From assembly GCF_905372525.1 (NCBI RefSeq), contig NZ_CAJPPN010000059.1, positions 1 to 12,036 of the forward strand: DNA of 12,036 bases, in the 5' to 3' direction. Position numbers and translations under genes: made by a program. Under the pieces are notes generated by a model. That model saw only the letters and a list, made by a program, of their open reading frames with translations. It searched no databases and was not told where the DNA came from. Of this stretch, positions 1-6,302 are shown in pieces. The DNA comes from an uncultured Porphyromonas sp. (GTDB lineage Bacteria > Bacteroidota > Bacteroidia > Bacteroidales > Porphyromonadaceae). The number at the start of each line of letters is the position of its first letter. The stretch's first letter is position 1.

Positions 1-5
1 GCTCC

Positions 6-125
6 CTCTCCCCCTGCTCTTATCTAGCCTCTTTCCGCTCCATCCACACCCTCCCTTCGCTCCCCAGCATCCGCAACACCCCTCCACTTCCCGCCCTCTC
101 TCCCCCTGCTCTTATCTAGCCTCTT
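6..125. repeat. 28-bp direct repeat in a pyrimidine-rich tract
   Basis: An exact 28-bp sequence occurs at 6-33 and again at 98-125, a period of 92 bp. It contains CTGCTCTTATCTAGCCTCTT. The DNA around it (1-180) is almost entirely C and T on the plus strand and holds no credible reading frame. A degenerate relative (CTGCTTGTTATCCCCTCTTT) lies at 11942-11961, just before the second palindrome array. That suggests the tract and the array travel as one intergenic unit, which is inference. Confidence 0.8.
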
Positions 126-223
126 CCCCATCCGTATCCTCTCACCACCTCCTTCTCTCTCCCTTTATACCAAGCTCCACCTACCGAAGAGAGCCTTACT
201 GGGATGATACTTAGAGCGGGGGT

Positions 224-285
224 GTGTACCCACGTGTACACAAAAGTGTACACGTGGGTACACTGTAGTATACACGCGTGTATAC
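224..285. repeat. 22-bp-period array of 18-bp palindromic units (copy 1)
   Basis: Three 18-bp units start at 224, 246 and 268, so the period is exactly 22 bp with 4-bp spacers (AAAA, TGTA). Unit 1 is GTGTACCCACGTGTACAC. Unit 2 is its exact reverse complement, so 224-263 can fold into a perfect 18-bp stem with an AAAA loop. Unit 3, GTATACACGCGTGTATAC, is a perfect palindrome and strictly alternates purine and pyrimidine. A TTTT follows unit 3. No gene lies within 400 bp downstream. The spacers are far too short for a CRISPR array. Possible roles are a protein-binding array, a cruciform or Z-DNA-prone site, or a mobile repeat; the sequence does not decide between them. Confidence 0.9.
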
Positions 286-423
286 TTTTCCCTCTTAGGT
301 AGTAGGTATATGTATGGTAGGTCTATGCCTGGGGAACGGATACTACTATCTCTGGGCTATCCCCCTCGGGTACTGTGCTCTCGGGTACTAGAGACCTCCT
401 ACCTCAGCCTTCTCGTCAGAGGG
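286..423. other. Non-coding stretch between two repeat arrays
   Basis: No gene is visible. The only small structure is CTCGGGTACT at 365-374 and again at 380-389. The last 20 bases (about 409-423, CTCGTCAGAGG) resemble the tail of the 47-bp repeat that follows, so a decayed extra copy of that repeat probably begins here. Confidence 0.5.
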
Positions 424-676
424 GGTAGTCTAGGGAGCGACTATATGCTCCAGCACTCTCTTTGAAAGGGTGGGCTAGGGAGCGACCACGTGCCCCACCC
501 CCCCTCGTCGGAAGGGGTGGGCTAGGGTGAGCGATTACATGCTCCGGCACCCTCTTTGAAAGGGTAGGTTAGGGAGCGACTATCCCCACCTACTATCCTC
601 ATCAGCAGAAATAACCTAGGGTATGACCACACGCGTCAGCCCTCCCCCTTCGGAGGGGTGTGGGCTAAGAAGCGAC
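424..676. repeat. Degenerate ~47-bp tandem repeat, about six copies
   Basis: The core GGTGGGCTAGGGAGCGAC recurs with variation starting at 424, 469, 516 and 563. A strongly degenerate copy lies at about 610 and a partial last copy at 657-676. Spacing is 45, 47, 47, then 94 bp (two periods). Between cores, two alternative short inverted repeats are used: CCCTCTTTGAAAGGG-like in the first and third copies, and CCCTCGTCGGAAGGGG-like in the second and fifth. The last copy ends about 10 bp before the TACCTTTG element at 686, so the array overlaps where the upstream promoter element of the first lipoprotein gene should lie. A regulatory role is therefore plausible but unproven. Confidence 0.8.
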
Positions 677-685
677 TTTATTTGC

Positions 686-693
686 TACCTTTG
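686..693 (+). promoter_or_regulatory. Bacteroidota -7 element (TACCTTTG) for the first lipoprotein gene
   Basis: TACCTTTG matches the TAnnTTTG consensus read by the primary sigma factor of the Bacteroidota. The start codon at 734 lies about 40 bp downstream, which gives a short leader. No clear TTTG -33 element is visible at the usual spacing; that position falls in the last copy of the 47-bp repeat. Confidence 0.6.
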
Positions 694-733
694 CGGTATC
701 GTTATATATCAAATCTTTAGAGGACACACTCCA

Positions 734-1318
734 ATGAACAAACTTGTTTTCCTCACACACACGCTCCTCGTCCTTCTCTTCGTGAGCTGCCAGCAGACGG
801 GCAATGGGCAGGAGCAGACCGCCTCCTCGCCCCAAGCAGCTGCGACAGCCAAGGTCAAGGAGCTCCCCGCCGTCCTCATCGGCAAGACGCTTGTCATCGA
901 CTACGGCTCTATGCTCAGCGAAGTACGTTACCAGACGGATTCGCTCTACTGGCGCAAGCTCAACTCCGAGGGGCAGACGGCGAGCTGGGGGCGCGAAGTC
1001 CCCTCGTACGAGACCTTTGGTGATGGGCGGTTCTTCGTCACCTGGCAGCAAGCCGATGGGACGACTGTTACCCAGATTGTGGACCTTCGGGAGCACAAGG
1101 TACTGGCTAGTATCAGTGTCATTGACTCTACGCTCGCTGTAGACTCGGCACGTATGCCCCTTGTCCTGATCGGGGCTGCTGCTGTAGCGGCCGAGGAGCC
1201 TGCTCACCCCGGTGAGCCTCGTCTAAGGCGTCAGATCCAAGCTCCCCCCCTCGAGGAGGTGATCGAGGACAGTGTCCAGGTCAAGAAGCCCGAACGTCCT
1301 TCCCAGCGTCGTGTCTAG
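734..1318 (+). CDS. Lipoprotein with MoaF-like domain (paralogue 1)
   Basis: Predicted lipoprotein of 194 residues. The frame is open further upstream (to 623), but the ATG at 734 is preferred. It starts a clean lipoprotein signal peptide (MNKLVFLTHTLLVLLFVSC, lipobox ending at Cys19), and the earlier start would lie upstream of the promoter at 686. After a low-complexity linker the core has GKTLVIDYGSM, EVRYQTDSLYW, PSYE and GDGRFFVTWQQADGTTV, then a VDL strand. This pattern resembles the small calycin-type MoaF-like domain, in which a W-x-x-(A/P)DG motif followed by a DL/DF strand is typical; I make that assignment from memory. It shares most of this core with the gene at 1720. The C-terminal tail is longer, basic and proline-rich, continuing where the second protein stops at PAHP. 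Substrate and role are unknown. It probably sits in the inner leaflet of the outer membrane or on the cell surface. Confidence 0.75.
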   Translation: MNKLVFLTHTLLVLLFVSCQQTGNGQEQTASSPQAAATAKVKELPAVLIGKTLVIDYGSMLSEVRYQTDSLYWRKLNSEGQTASWGREVPSYETFGDGRFFVTWQQADGTTVTQIVDLREHKVLASISVIDSTLAVDSARMPLVLIGAAAVAAEEPAHPGEPRLRRQIQAPPLEEVIEDSVQVKKPERPSQRRV

Positions 1319-1535
1319 GCCTGCACTCCCAGCATCGCCCCCCCCTACACCTATTATAGTGTACTCCTTACACTCGCTACGGGGTATCTCACCTCTCCAC
1401 TTCAGACTCTACCCTCATCACTCAGCCCTATCCCTATCGCCTAGTCCCCGCCCTATATCTATATCTCTACCCTTGCCCCTCATTGGATAGCTCTGCTTAG
1501 TAGCGGGCTGGGTATACGGTCCCTTCTTTATCCTT
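1319..1535. other. Pyrimidine-rich intergenic region between the two lipoprotein genes
   Basis: This stretch is dominated by C and T on the plus strand, with runs such as CTATATCTATATCTCTACCC. I see no credible gene: the frame open across 1272-1490 is only a product of the biased composition. The same bias appears at 1-180 and about 11870-11961. Confidence 0.6.
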
Positions 1536-1583
1536 AGCCCCTCACCCGGCACGCCCCCCTCGGGGTGTGCTGGGTAGGGGGCT
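1536..1583 (+). terminator. Long hairpin, probable terminator or insulator before the second lipoprotein gene
   Basis: The arms CCCGGCACGCCCC (1545-1557) and GGGGTGTGCTGGG (1562-1574) pair over 13 bp with two G-U pairs and a CCTC loop. The stem extends outward to 1536/1583 with a single C-A mismatch, for about 22 base pairs in all. No T-run follows. It lies 217 bp after the first lipoprotein gene and 50 bp before the promoter of the second, so it probably separates the two transcription units. Confidence 0.65.
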
Positions 1584-1631
1584 TGTCTCCATCTCTACCG
1601 TCGCCGGGGGACATCGAATTGCACTTTGTTG

Positions 1632-1639
1632 TACCTTTG
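1632..1639 (+). promoter_or_regulatory. Bacteroidota -7 element (TACCTTTG) for the second lipoprotein gene
   Basis: TACCTTTG is identical to the element in front of the first lipoprotein gene. Transcription would begin at about 1645, giving a leader of roughly 75 nt. No clear -33 element is seen at standard spacing. Confidence 0.65.
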
Positions 1640-1649
1640 CAGAAGCGAA

Positions 1650-1679
1650 GTGGGGGAGAGCTATATCTCTCTCCCTCAC
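1650..1679 (+). promoter_or_regulatory. Stem-loop at the 5' end of the leader
   Basis: GTGGGGGAGAG (1650-1660) pairs with CTCTCCCTCAC (1669-1679) over 11 bp with one G-U pair and an 8-nt loop. It starts within a few bases of the expected transcription start. It does not cover the AGGTGG at 1710-1715 or the start codon, so it is more likely a transcript-stabilising 5' hairpin than a translation switch. Confidence 0.5.
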
Positions 1680-1719
1680 AAAGATTGCGAATGGTGTAAT
1701 TTATATAAAAGGTGGATCG

Positions 1720-2196
1720 ATGATAAAGAAGTTTCTGGGGCTCATCGCCCTAGCTATAGGCGTGTTCCTGCTGGCTCGCTGTACGAGCCACAGTGGAGAA
1801 CGTACAACCCAAACCCCAAACACCCCTCCCGCCGTGGAGGCCGCCCCCATAGAGCTCCTCGGCAAAACCCTCTTCATCGACTACGGGACGATGAAGGCCG
1901 AGGTTCGCTACCAGACAGACTCGCTCTACTGGAAGTCCTTCACCCCAGAGAAGGTCTTGACCGGCGAAGGTCAAGAGACCCCCTCCTACGCAGAGCTGGG
2001 CGATGGTCGCTTCCTCGTCACCTGGCAGGAGGCCGATGGGACAGCTGTATCCCAGTTCATAGACCTCAAGGAGAATAAGGTCCTGGCGAACATCCTTGCC
2101 CCCCTCAAGAGTAAGGAGGATACACGCAAGCCTCTGGCCTTGGCCGGTGCTGCAGCAGTTATCTCCGACTCTGCAGCCCAGCCCGCACACCCCTAG
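1720..2196 (+). CDS. Lipoprotein with MoaF-like domain (paralogue 2)
   Basis: Predicted lipoprotein of 158 residues. The ATG at 1720 is chosen because it starts a lipoprotein signal (MIKKFLGLIALAIGVFLLARC, lipobox Cys21) and is preceded by AGGTGG. A longer in-frame start at 1567 would begin upstream of the promoter. The core repeats that of the first lipoprotein almost motif for motif: GKTLFIDYGTM, EVRYQTDSLYWKS, EGQETPSYAELGDGRFLVTW, QEADGT, then FIDLKENKVLA. The tails are also related (GAAAV followed by PAHP), but this protein ends at PAHP, whereas its sister continues about 30 residues. This shows a tandem duplication followed by divergence of promoter region, linker and tail. The MoaF-like (calycin fold) assignment is tentative; the ligand is unknown. 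Confidence 0.78.
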   Translation: MIKKFLGLIALAIGVFLLARCTSHSGERTTQTPNTPPAVEAAPIELLGKTLFIDYGTMKAEVRYQTDSLYWKSFTPEKVLTGEGQETPSYAELGDGRFLVTWQEADGTAVSQFIDLKENKVLANILAPLKSKEDTRKPLALAGAAAVISDSAAQPAHP

Positions 2197-2220
2197 ATAG
2201 GAATTTAGGGGAGAAATATG

Positions 2221-2228
2221 TACCTTTG
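2221..2228 (+). promoter_or_regulatory. Bacteroidota -7 element (TACCTTTG) for the DUF3467 gene
   Basis: This is the third identical TACCTTTG in the window, 73 bp before the start codon at 2301. The leader contains a 7-bp hairpin (2238-2244 with 2250-2256) and an AAGGA at 2285-2289 that may act as a weak ribosome-binding site. Confidence 0.6.
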
Positions 2229-2300
2229 GTCAAGCGAGGGGCTCACAGAGAGCTCCACGCACATAGCTTTATTCACCCTAACACAAGGAAATAGCAATAG

Positions 2301-2591
2301 ATGGAACAGCCACAGGAAGCCCCACAGTTTGGCATTGAGCTCCCCGAAGAGGTCGCGGGAGGCGAGTACAGCAACCTCGTACTAGTCGCACACTCGCAGA
2401 GCGAGTTCGTCCTCGACTTCGTACGCCTGCTCCCCGGCCTACAGCAGGCACGTGTACATGGTCGTCAGATCCTCACCCCCGACAACGTCAAGCGTCTCTC
2501 CCGCATGCTGGAGCAGCACATCCAGGGCTTCGAGCAGGAGTATGGTCCTATCGTGCTCCCCGAGGATCAAGCCCCCGCACAGAGCAACTAG
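2301..2591 (+). CDS. DUF3467 family protein
   Basis: A small acidic cytoplasmic protein of 96 residues with no signal peptide. It matches the DUF3467 pattern I know from Bacteroidota: an N-terminal GIELPEEVAGGEYSNL, then AHSQSEFVLDF, R-LPGL, an RQILTP-DNVKRL turn, and a final amphipathic helix (RMLEQHIQGFEQEYGPI). The family is nearly ubiquitous in the phylum and often lies beside the RNA polymerase rpoC gene, but no biochemical role is established. Here it has its own promoter at 2221, is not next to rpoC, and is followed by a strong hairpin and pdxB. The start at 2301 fits the usual family N-terminus. Confidence 0.85.
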   Translation: MEQPQEAPQFGIELPEEVAGGEYSNLVLVAHSQSEFVLDFVRLLPGLQQARVHGRQILTPDNVKRLSRMLEQHIQGFEQEYGPIVLPEDQAPAQSN

Positions 2592-2645
2592 TCCACCCAA
2601 CGGTCCCCCCAAGCCCCCGTCTCGGCTGGGTATACCAGTACAGAT

Positions 2646-2699
2646 ACGGCTACACCCATTGCCCCACCCAGCCCTGGGGCAGGCGATGGGTGTAGCCGT
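2646..2699 (+). terminator. 14-bp-stem hairpin between the DUF3467 gene and pdxB
   Basis: ACGGCTACACCCAT (2646-2659) pairs perfectly with ATGGGTGTAGCCGT (2686-2699). The loop contains a further GCCCC/GGGGC pairing (2661-2665 with 2676-2680). It ends only 15 bp before the pdxB start codon, and no T-run follows. It looks like the terminator of the DUF3467 gene. Since no promoter is visible between it and pdxB, it may instead be an attenuator or a processing site in a shared transcript. Confidence 0.65.
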
Positions 2700-2714
2700 C
2701 CTTAGTCTATATAG

Positions 2715-3845
2715 ATGATGAAAAAGCCCCGAATAGTCCTTGATAGCTCCCTGCCCTACCTCCGTGGGCTCGTGGAGGAGGTCGCTGAGGTCACTTACCT
2801 AGAGAGTCGAGCCTTCAGCCCCGAGACGATCCGTGGAGCAGATGCCCTCCTCATCCGCAGTGTCGTCCGCTGTGACGAAGCCCTCCTCTCAGGTAGTAGT
2901 GTGCGTATGATCGCTACCGCTACGGCGGGCTACGACCATATCGATACCGACTACTGCGCCGAGCACGGCATCACGTGGCGCAATGCCCCTGGCTGCAATG
3001 CCGGGGGAGTGGTGCAGTATGTCCTCTCCTCGCTCTCGGCTTGGTCTCTGGATCGGGGGATAGACCTCCGAGGCATGACCATAGGGATCATCGGTGTCGG
3101 GCATGTCGGGGGAGGACTCCTGGAGCGCATAGGTGCGTTGGGTCTTCGTCCCCTGCTCTACGACCCTCCCCGAGCAGATCGGGAGGGTGCCGAGGGCTTC
3201 TCTAGTCTCGAGGAAGTGCTCCGGGAGAGTGATATCCTTACCCTCCACGTCCCCCTAACGAGGGAGGGGAAGTATCCTACGGCCGGGATGGTGGATGAGC
3301 CTCTGCTGCGTGCCTGCCAGAGACGTCCCCTCCTCATCAATGCCTGCCGCGGAGGAGTCGCCCCGAGTGCCCCCCTGCTACGAGCTCTAGACGAAGGGTG
3401 GATTCGCGAGGTCATCATCGACTGCTGGGAGGGTGAGCCTCAGATCAGTGCCGACCTTGCCCGCCGTGCCTACATCGCCACCCCCCACGTCGCAGGCTGG
3501 ACGGCAGATGGTAAGTGGCGAGGCTCTCGGATGGCACTGGCTGCCGTCTGCGGAGCCCTAGGGCTAGACGAGCCCCTGTGGCTCTGGGACGATAGTCTTC
3601 TACCCCGACCTACCGAGCCGAGGGTCAGACTGAGAGACTATCCCGAGGCAGAGCGGGTACGTCGGGCTCAGCTCCGCACCTGCGATCCACGGGAGACGAC
3701 GGCACAGCTGAGGGCGCACCCCGAGGCCTTTGAGTCGCTACGCCGAGGATACGTCTACCCACGCGAGGCCTCCGCCTACACGCTCTTAGATCCCGAGGTG
3801 GGGGATCGGGAGGCTCTTGGCCTATTAGGCTTCAGAGTCGTTTAG
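2715..3845 (+). CDS. pdxB: 4-phosphoerythronate dehydrogenase PdxB
   Basis: Oxidises 4-phospho-D-erythronate to 2-oxo-3-hydroxy-4-phosphobutanoate with NAD, the second step of the DXP-dependent route to pyridoxal 5'-phosphate; it acts in the cytoplasm. The protein has 376 residues, close to the usual length of about 380. Seen in order: N-terminal substrate-domain motif ADALLIRSV (42-50), TATAGYDHID (68-77) and APGCNAGGVVQYV (91-103), Rossmann GVGHVGGG (127-134), LHVPLT (177-182), NACRGGV (209-215), DCWEGEP (236-242) and ATPHVAGWTADGKWRG (255-270). Arg212, Glu241 and His258 fit the catalytic triad of this D-2-hydroxyacid dehydrogenase family. A C-terminal PdxB dimerisation segment (about 290-376) separates it from serA-type relatives. 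Two consecutive ATGs at 2715 and 2718 are possible starts. No promoter is visible just upstream; transcription may come from the DUF3467 promoter. Confidence 0.95.
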   Translation: MMKKPRIVLDSSLPYLRGLVEEVAEVTYLESRAFSPETIRGADALLIRSVVRCDEALLSGSSVRMIATATAGYDHIDTDYCAEHGITWRNAPGCNAGGVVQYVLSSLSAWSLDRGIDLRGMTIGIIGVGHVGGGLLERIGALGLRPLLYDPPRADREGAEGFSSLEEVLRESDILTLHVPLTREGKYPTAGMVDEPLLRACQRRPLLINACRGGVAPSAPLLRALDEGWIREVIIDCWEGEPQISADLARRAYIATPHVAGWTADGKWRGSRMALAAVCGALGLDEPLWLWDDSLLPRPTEPRVRLRDYPEAERVRRAQLRTCDPRETTAQLRAHPEAFESLRRGYVYPREASAYTLLDPEVGDREALGLLGFRVV

Positions 3846-3858
3846 CGGGAGAATGGTG

Positions 3859-3866
3859 TATCTTTG
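3859..3866 (+). promoter_or_regulatory. Bacteroidota -7 element (TATCTTTG) for the peptidase-menG unit
   Basis: TATCTTTG fits TAnnTTTG and begins 13 bp after the pdxB stop. If it is used, transcription starts at about 3872, so the in-frame ATG at 3864 lies inside the promoter and cannot be the start. That leaves 3876, 3885 or 3924. Confidence 0.6.
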
Positions 3867-3884
3867 TGTCTAGTGATGAATAGA

Positions 3885-6293
3885 ATGAAGATCCATCCCC
3901 TCCGAGCAAGCACTTACTCGGTGATGTGTCGCCTCGTCCTCGTCCTCCTCTCGCTAGGGGGTGTGGCAGAGGTGAAGGCACAGTATACGCTTGCCCTCCC
4001 TGCTCGCTCGGAGCAGGGGGTACTTCGTCCTGCCTTTGCACACGAGGCCCGTGCCGTGACAGCCTCCCCGAGGCTTCTTCGTCTACCAGAGCTCAGGGCT
4101 GGCGACCTCCCCCGTGAGGACGTACACCGAGGGCAGGGGCTACGTACCTATCAGTTCGCCGTAGAGCGCCCCCTCGACCTAGGGGCAGACAGCATCGGGG
4201 AGTACCTCACCGATGGCGCTGGGAACTATGTCTGGCGTGCTGAGCTCGTCGCTAGTCGTGCCCGTAGTGTGAGCCTTCGCCTCAGTCGGTATGCCTTGCC
4301 CGAGGGGGCTCGCCTCTTCGTCTACGGGGCAGACGGGGAGCAGATCGGTGCCTTGACGAACCAAAACAATACCCCAGATAGCCTCCTCCAGCTACGCCCT
4401 CTCTCGGGGGAATATGTACGGGTCGAGTACGACTTCCCTCAGGGATACGTGCCTCAGCGGGGAGAGCTACCCTTCCGTATCGCTAGTCTCTACCATGGCT
4501 TCAGGGGGTGGCGTACGGACTTTGCCCAGCCAGGGGAGCCCTTCTATGACTATACGCACAATGGGCGCAAAGGGCTCCAGGAGATCGCCTGCATCCCCAA
4601 CGTCCTAGCTCACCCCGACCAGTGGCGACAGAGCCGCAGTGTCGTACAGCTCATGGTAGGTGGACGATTTATCAGTTCGGGGGTGCTCATCAATAACTCC
4701 CGCTCCGACGGTACCCCCTATGTCTTGACCTCGGCACACTGTGTCAATCGCCTCTTTGACCTCGAGGGAGAGCTGGACAAAGTACGGGACGAAGCGGCGA
4801 CGACGGTCTTCTTCTTCAACTTCCAGAGCCCCACGAAGCAGGGCAATATACGTGCTACAGAGGAGCAGAGCCTCAGTGGTGCAACGCTCATTGCCTACAA
4901 CGAGGATGCCGATATGGCGCTCCTCCAGATCACGGGGCTACCTAGCTCGGGGAAGATACCCCGTGAATACCAACCCTACTTCGCAGGCTGGAGCGTAGAG
5001 GATCGACCTCGGGCGACCTTCTACGGCATTCACCACCCCCTAGGCTCGACCAAGCGCTACTCTGAGGCGGGTGACGAGGCTCTTACGATCAAGGACTACA
5101 GCCTCTCTATCCACACCTGGACACGCAAGCACTGGTTCGTCAATAGCTGGGCAGTAGGCTGTACGGCGGCGGGCTCGTCAGGGTCCCCCCTCTTCGATCG
5201 GGAGGGACGTGTCATAGGTGCCCTCACGGGCGGAGTCTCGTCCTGCGAACTCATGGGAGGCGATGCCTACTGGGCACTCAAGGAGACGTGGCTCAAGGGT
5301 GATCCCTCACTGGGCGATATCGTTGCCCTCCAGCCTTGGCTCTCTCCGGTTGATGCTAGTAGGAAGGTGTGCGACGGCTACGATCCCCTCTCCCCTAGTA
5401 TCGTACAGCGCCTCAGCAAGCTCTACCCCGACCCCAACGTGCTGAGCCAGCTAGGGAACCGACCGACCCATGTCTATGAGCCTAAGGATGATGTGCATGA
5501 GCTCGGGAATGCCTTCTGGCTAGAGCAGGACGCACGGGTACGTGTCCTCGGTGCCTTCGTCGTCTTCAAGTCTAATCATACCCTAGCCTCGACACAGCTC
5601 CCCCAGCTCCGTGTGCGCCTCGCTCCGCTCCCTGAGGACGGGCAGATCACGACCCCTATCCTCGACTTCTCCTCCACTCGACTAGGACGGTTCAATGCGT
5701 ATGACGACGCCAGCGGGCACTTCGTCGATCGCCCCCGTACCCTACGTGAGGATACTATCGAGGTCTTCTTTCCCGTGCCCCAGGAGACCCCGCTTACCCT
5801 TCCGAGAGGGCGCTACATACTCTCCTGTCACAACTCGGGTGGCGGTGCGATGAAGCTCCCTCTGCTCATGTACCGAGGTCCGTCTCTGAGGTCGCCTTCT
5901 TGGTCTGCTTGGTATCGTCGTGATGGGCAGAGCTGGCTCGCTAGTCAGTCGGGAGACAATGAGGCCTACTGGATAGACCTCCTCGTGGAGACCGATGCAC
6001 CACTATCGGTGGGTCGCCAAGAGGGTGCTTCTCAGGCAGATGTCCGAGCTTACTACCACGACCGCAGGCTCTATGTAGCCGAGACGGAGGCTTACTATCA
6101 CTCAGCGGATATTCGTATCTATACGATGCTCGGGGAGCAGGTGCAGCACTCTGTGCTACACTTTGACTCCAACCTCGTCTTCCTCCCCCTCACGAGCCTC
6201 CATCCCGGGAAGTACGTCGTGTCGGTCACGACTCGCCCCGCCCATCCCCAAGCTCCGGCGAGGAAGCTAGCTTTCACCTTTATTATCCCTTGA
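3885..6293 (+). CDS. Secreted trypsin-like serine peptidase with T9SS sorting domain
   Basis: A large exported serine peptidase, about 802 residues from this start. The signal peptide has a hydrophobic core (LVLVLLSLGGVAEV) and probably cleaves after VKA, leaving Gln as the first residue, as is common in Bacteroidota. An N-terminal region (about 33-230) precedes a chymotrypsin-fold domain with the full triad: His285 in TSAHC, Asp343 in DADMALLQI and Ser432 in GCTAAGSSGSPLF. This style resembles lysyl endopeptidase-like enzymes; cleavage specificity cannot be read reliably. A beta-rich region follows (about 500-710). The last 80 residues (DIRIYTMLGEQVQ, LTSLHPGKYVVSV, then a Lys-containing final strand) fit the type A C-terminal sorting domain of the type IX secretion system, which predicts surface attachment or release. 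The start is uncertain: 3876, 3885 and 3924 are all in frame downstream of the promoter. The gene is 9 bp from menG, so the two are probably co-transcribed. Confidence 0.85.
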   Translation: MKIHPLRASTYSVMCRLVLVLLSLGGVAEVKAQYTLALPARSEQGVLRPAFAHEARAVTASPRLLRLPELRAGDLPREDVHRGQGLRTYQFAVERPLDLGADSIGEYLTDGAGNYVWRAELVASRARSVSLRLSRYALPEGARLFVYGADGEQIGALTNQNNTPDSLLQLRPLSGEYVRVEYDFPQGYVPQRGELPFRIASLYHGFRGWRTDFAQPGEPFYDYTHNGRKGLQEIACIPNVLAHPDQWRQSRSVVQLMVGGRFISSGVLINNSRSDGTPYVLTSAHCVNRLFDLEGELDKVRDEAATTVFFFNFQSPTKQGNIRATEEQSLSGATLIAYNEDADMALLQITGLPSSGKIPREYQPYFAGWSVEDRPRATFYGIHHPLGSTKRYSEAGDEALTIKDYSLSIHTWTRKHWFVNSWAVGCTAAGSSGSPLFDREGRVIGALTGGVSSCELMGGDAYWALKETWLKGDPSLGDIVALQPWLSPVDASRKVCDGYDPLSPSIVQRLSKLYPDPNVLSQLGNRPTHVYEPKDDVHELGNAFWLEQDARVRVLGAFVVFKSNHTLASTQLPQLRVRLAPLPEDGQITTPILDFSSTRLGRFNAYDDASGHFVDRPRTLREDTIEVFFPVPQETPLTLPRGRYILSCHNSGGGAMKLPLLMYRGPSLRSPSWSAWYRRDGQSWLASQSGDNEAYWIDLLVETDAPLSVGRQEGASQADVRAYYHDRRLYVAETEAYYHSADIRIYTMLGEQVQHSVLHFDSNLVFLPLTSLHPGKYVVSVTTRPAHPQAPARKLAFTFIIP

Positions 6294-6302
6294 TATCCCC
6301 AT

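Noticed and set aside
185..197. 13-bp match CGAAGAGAGCCTT, repeated on the minus strand at 11812-11824
   Set aside because: A 13-bp match between two positions is expected by chance in 12 kb searched on both strands.
224..285. CRISPR array
   Set aside because: The spacers are only 4 bp, the units are palindromes and vary, and no cas gene is present.
623..733. Longer start for the first lipoprotein
   Set aside because: The extension would begin upstream of the promoter element at 686 and would bury the lipoprotein signal peptide; the ATG at 734 fits a lipobox.
1272..1490. Small proline- and serine-rich reading frame
   Set aside because: It overlaps the end of the first lipoprotein gene in another frame and runs through a C/T-rich tract, with no promoter, start signal or recognisable domain.
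3885..6293. Gingipain-type cysteine protease
   Set aside because: The active-site motifs TSAHC, DMALL and GSSGSP are those of a chymotrypsin-fold serine peptidase.
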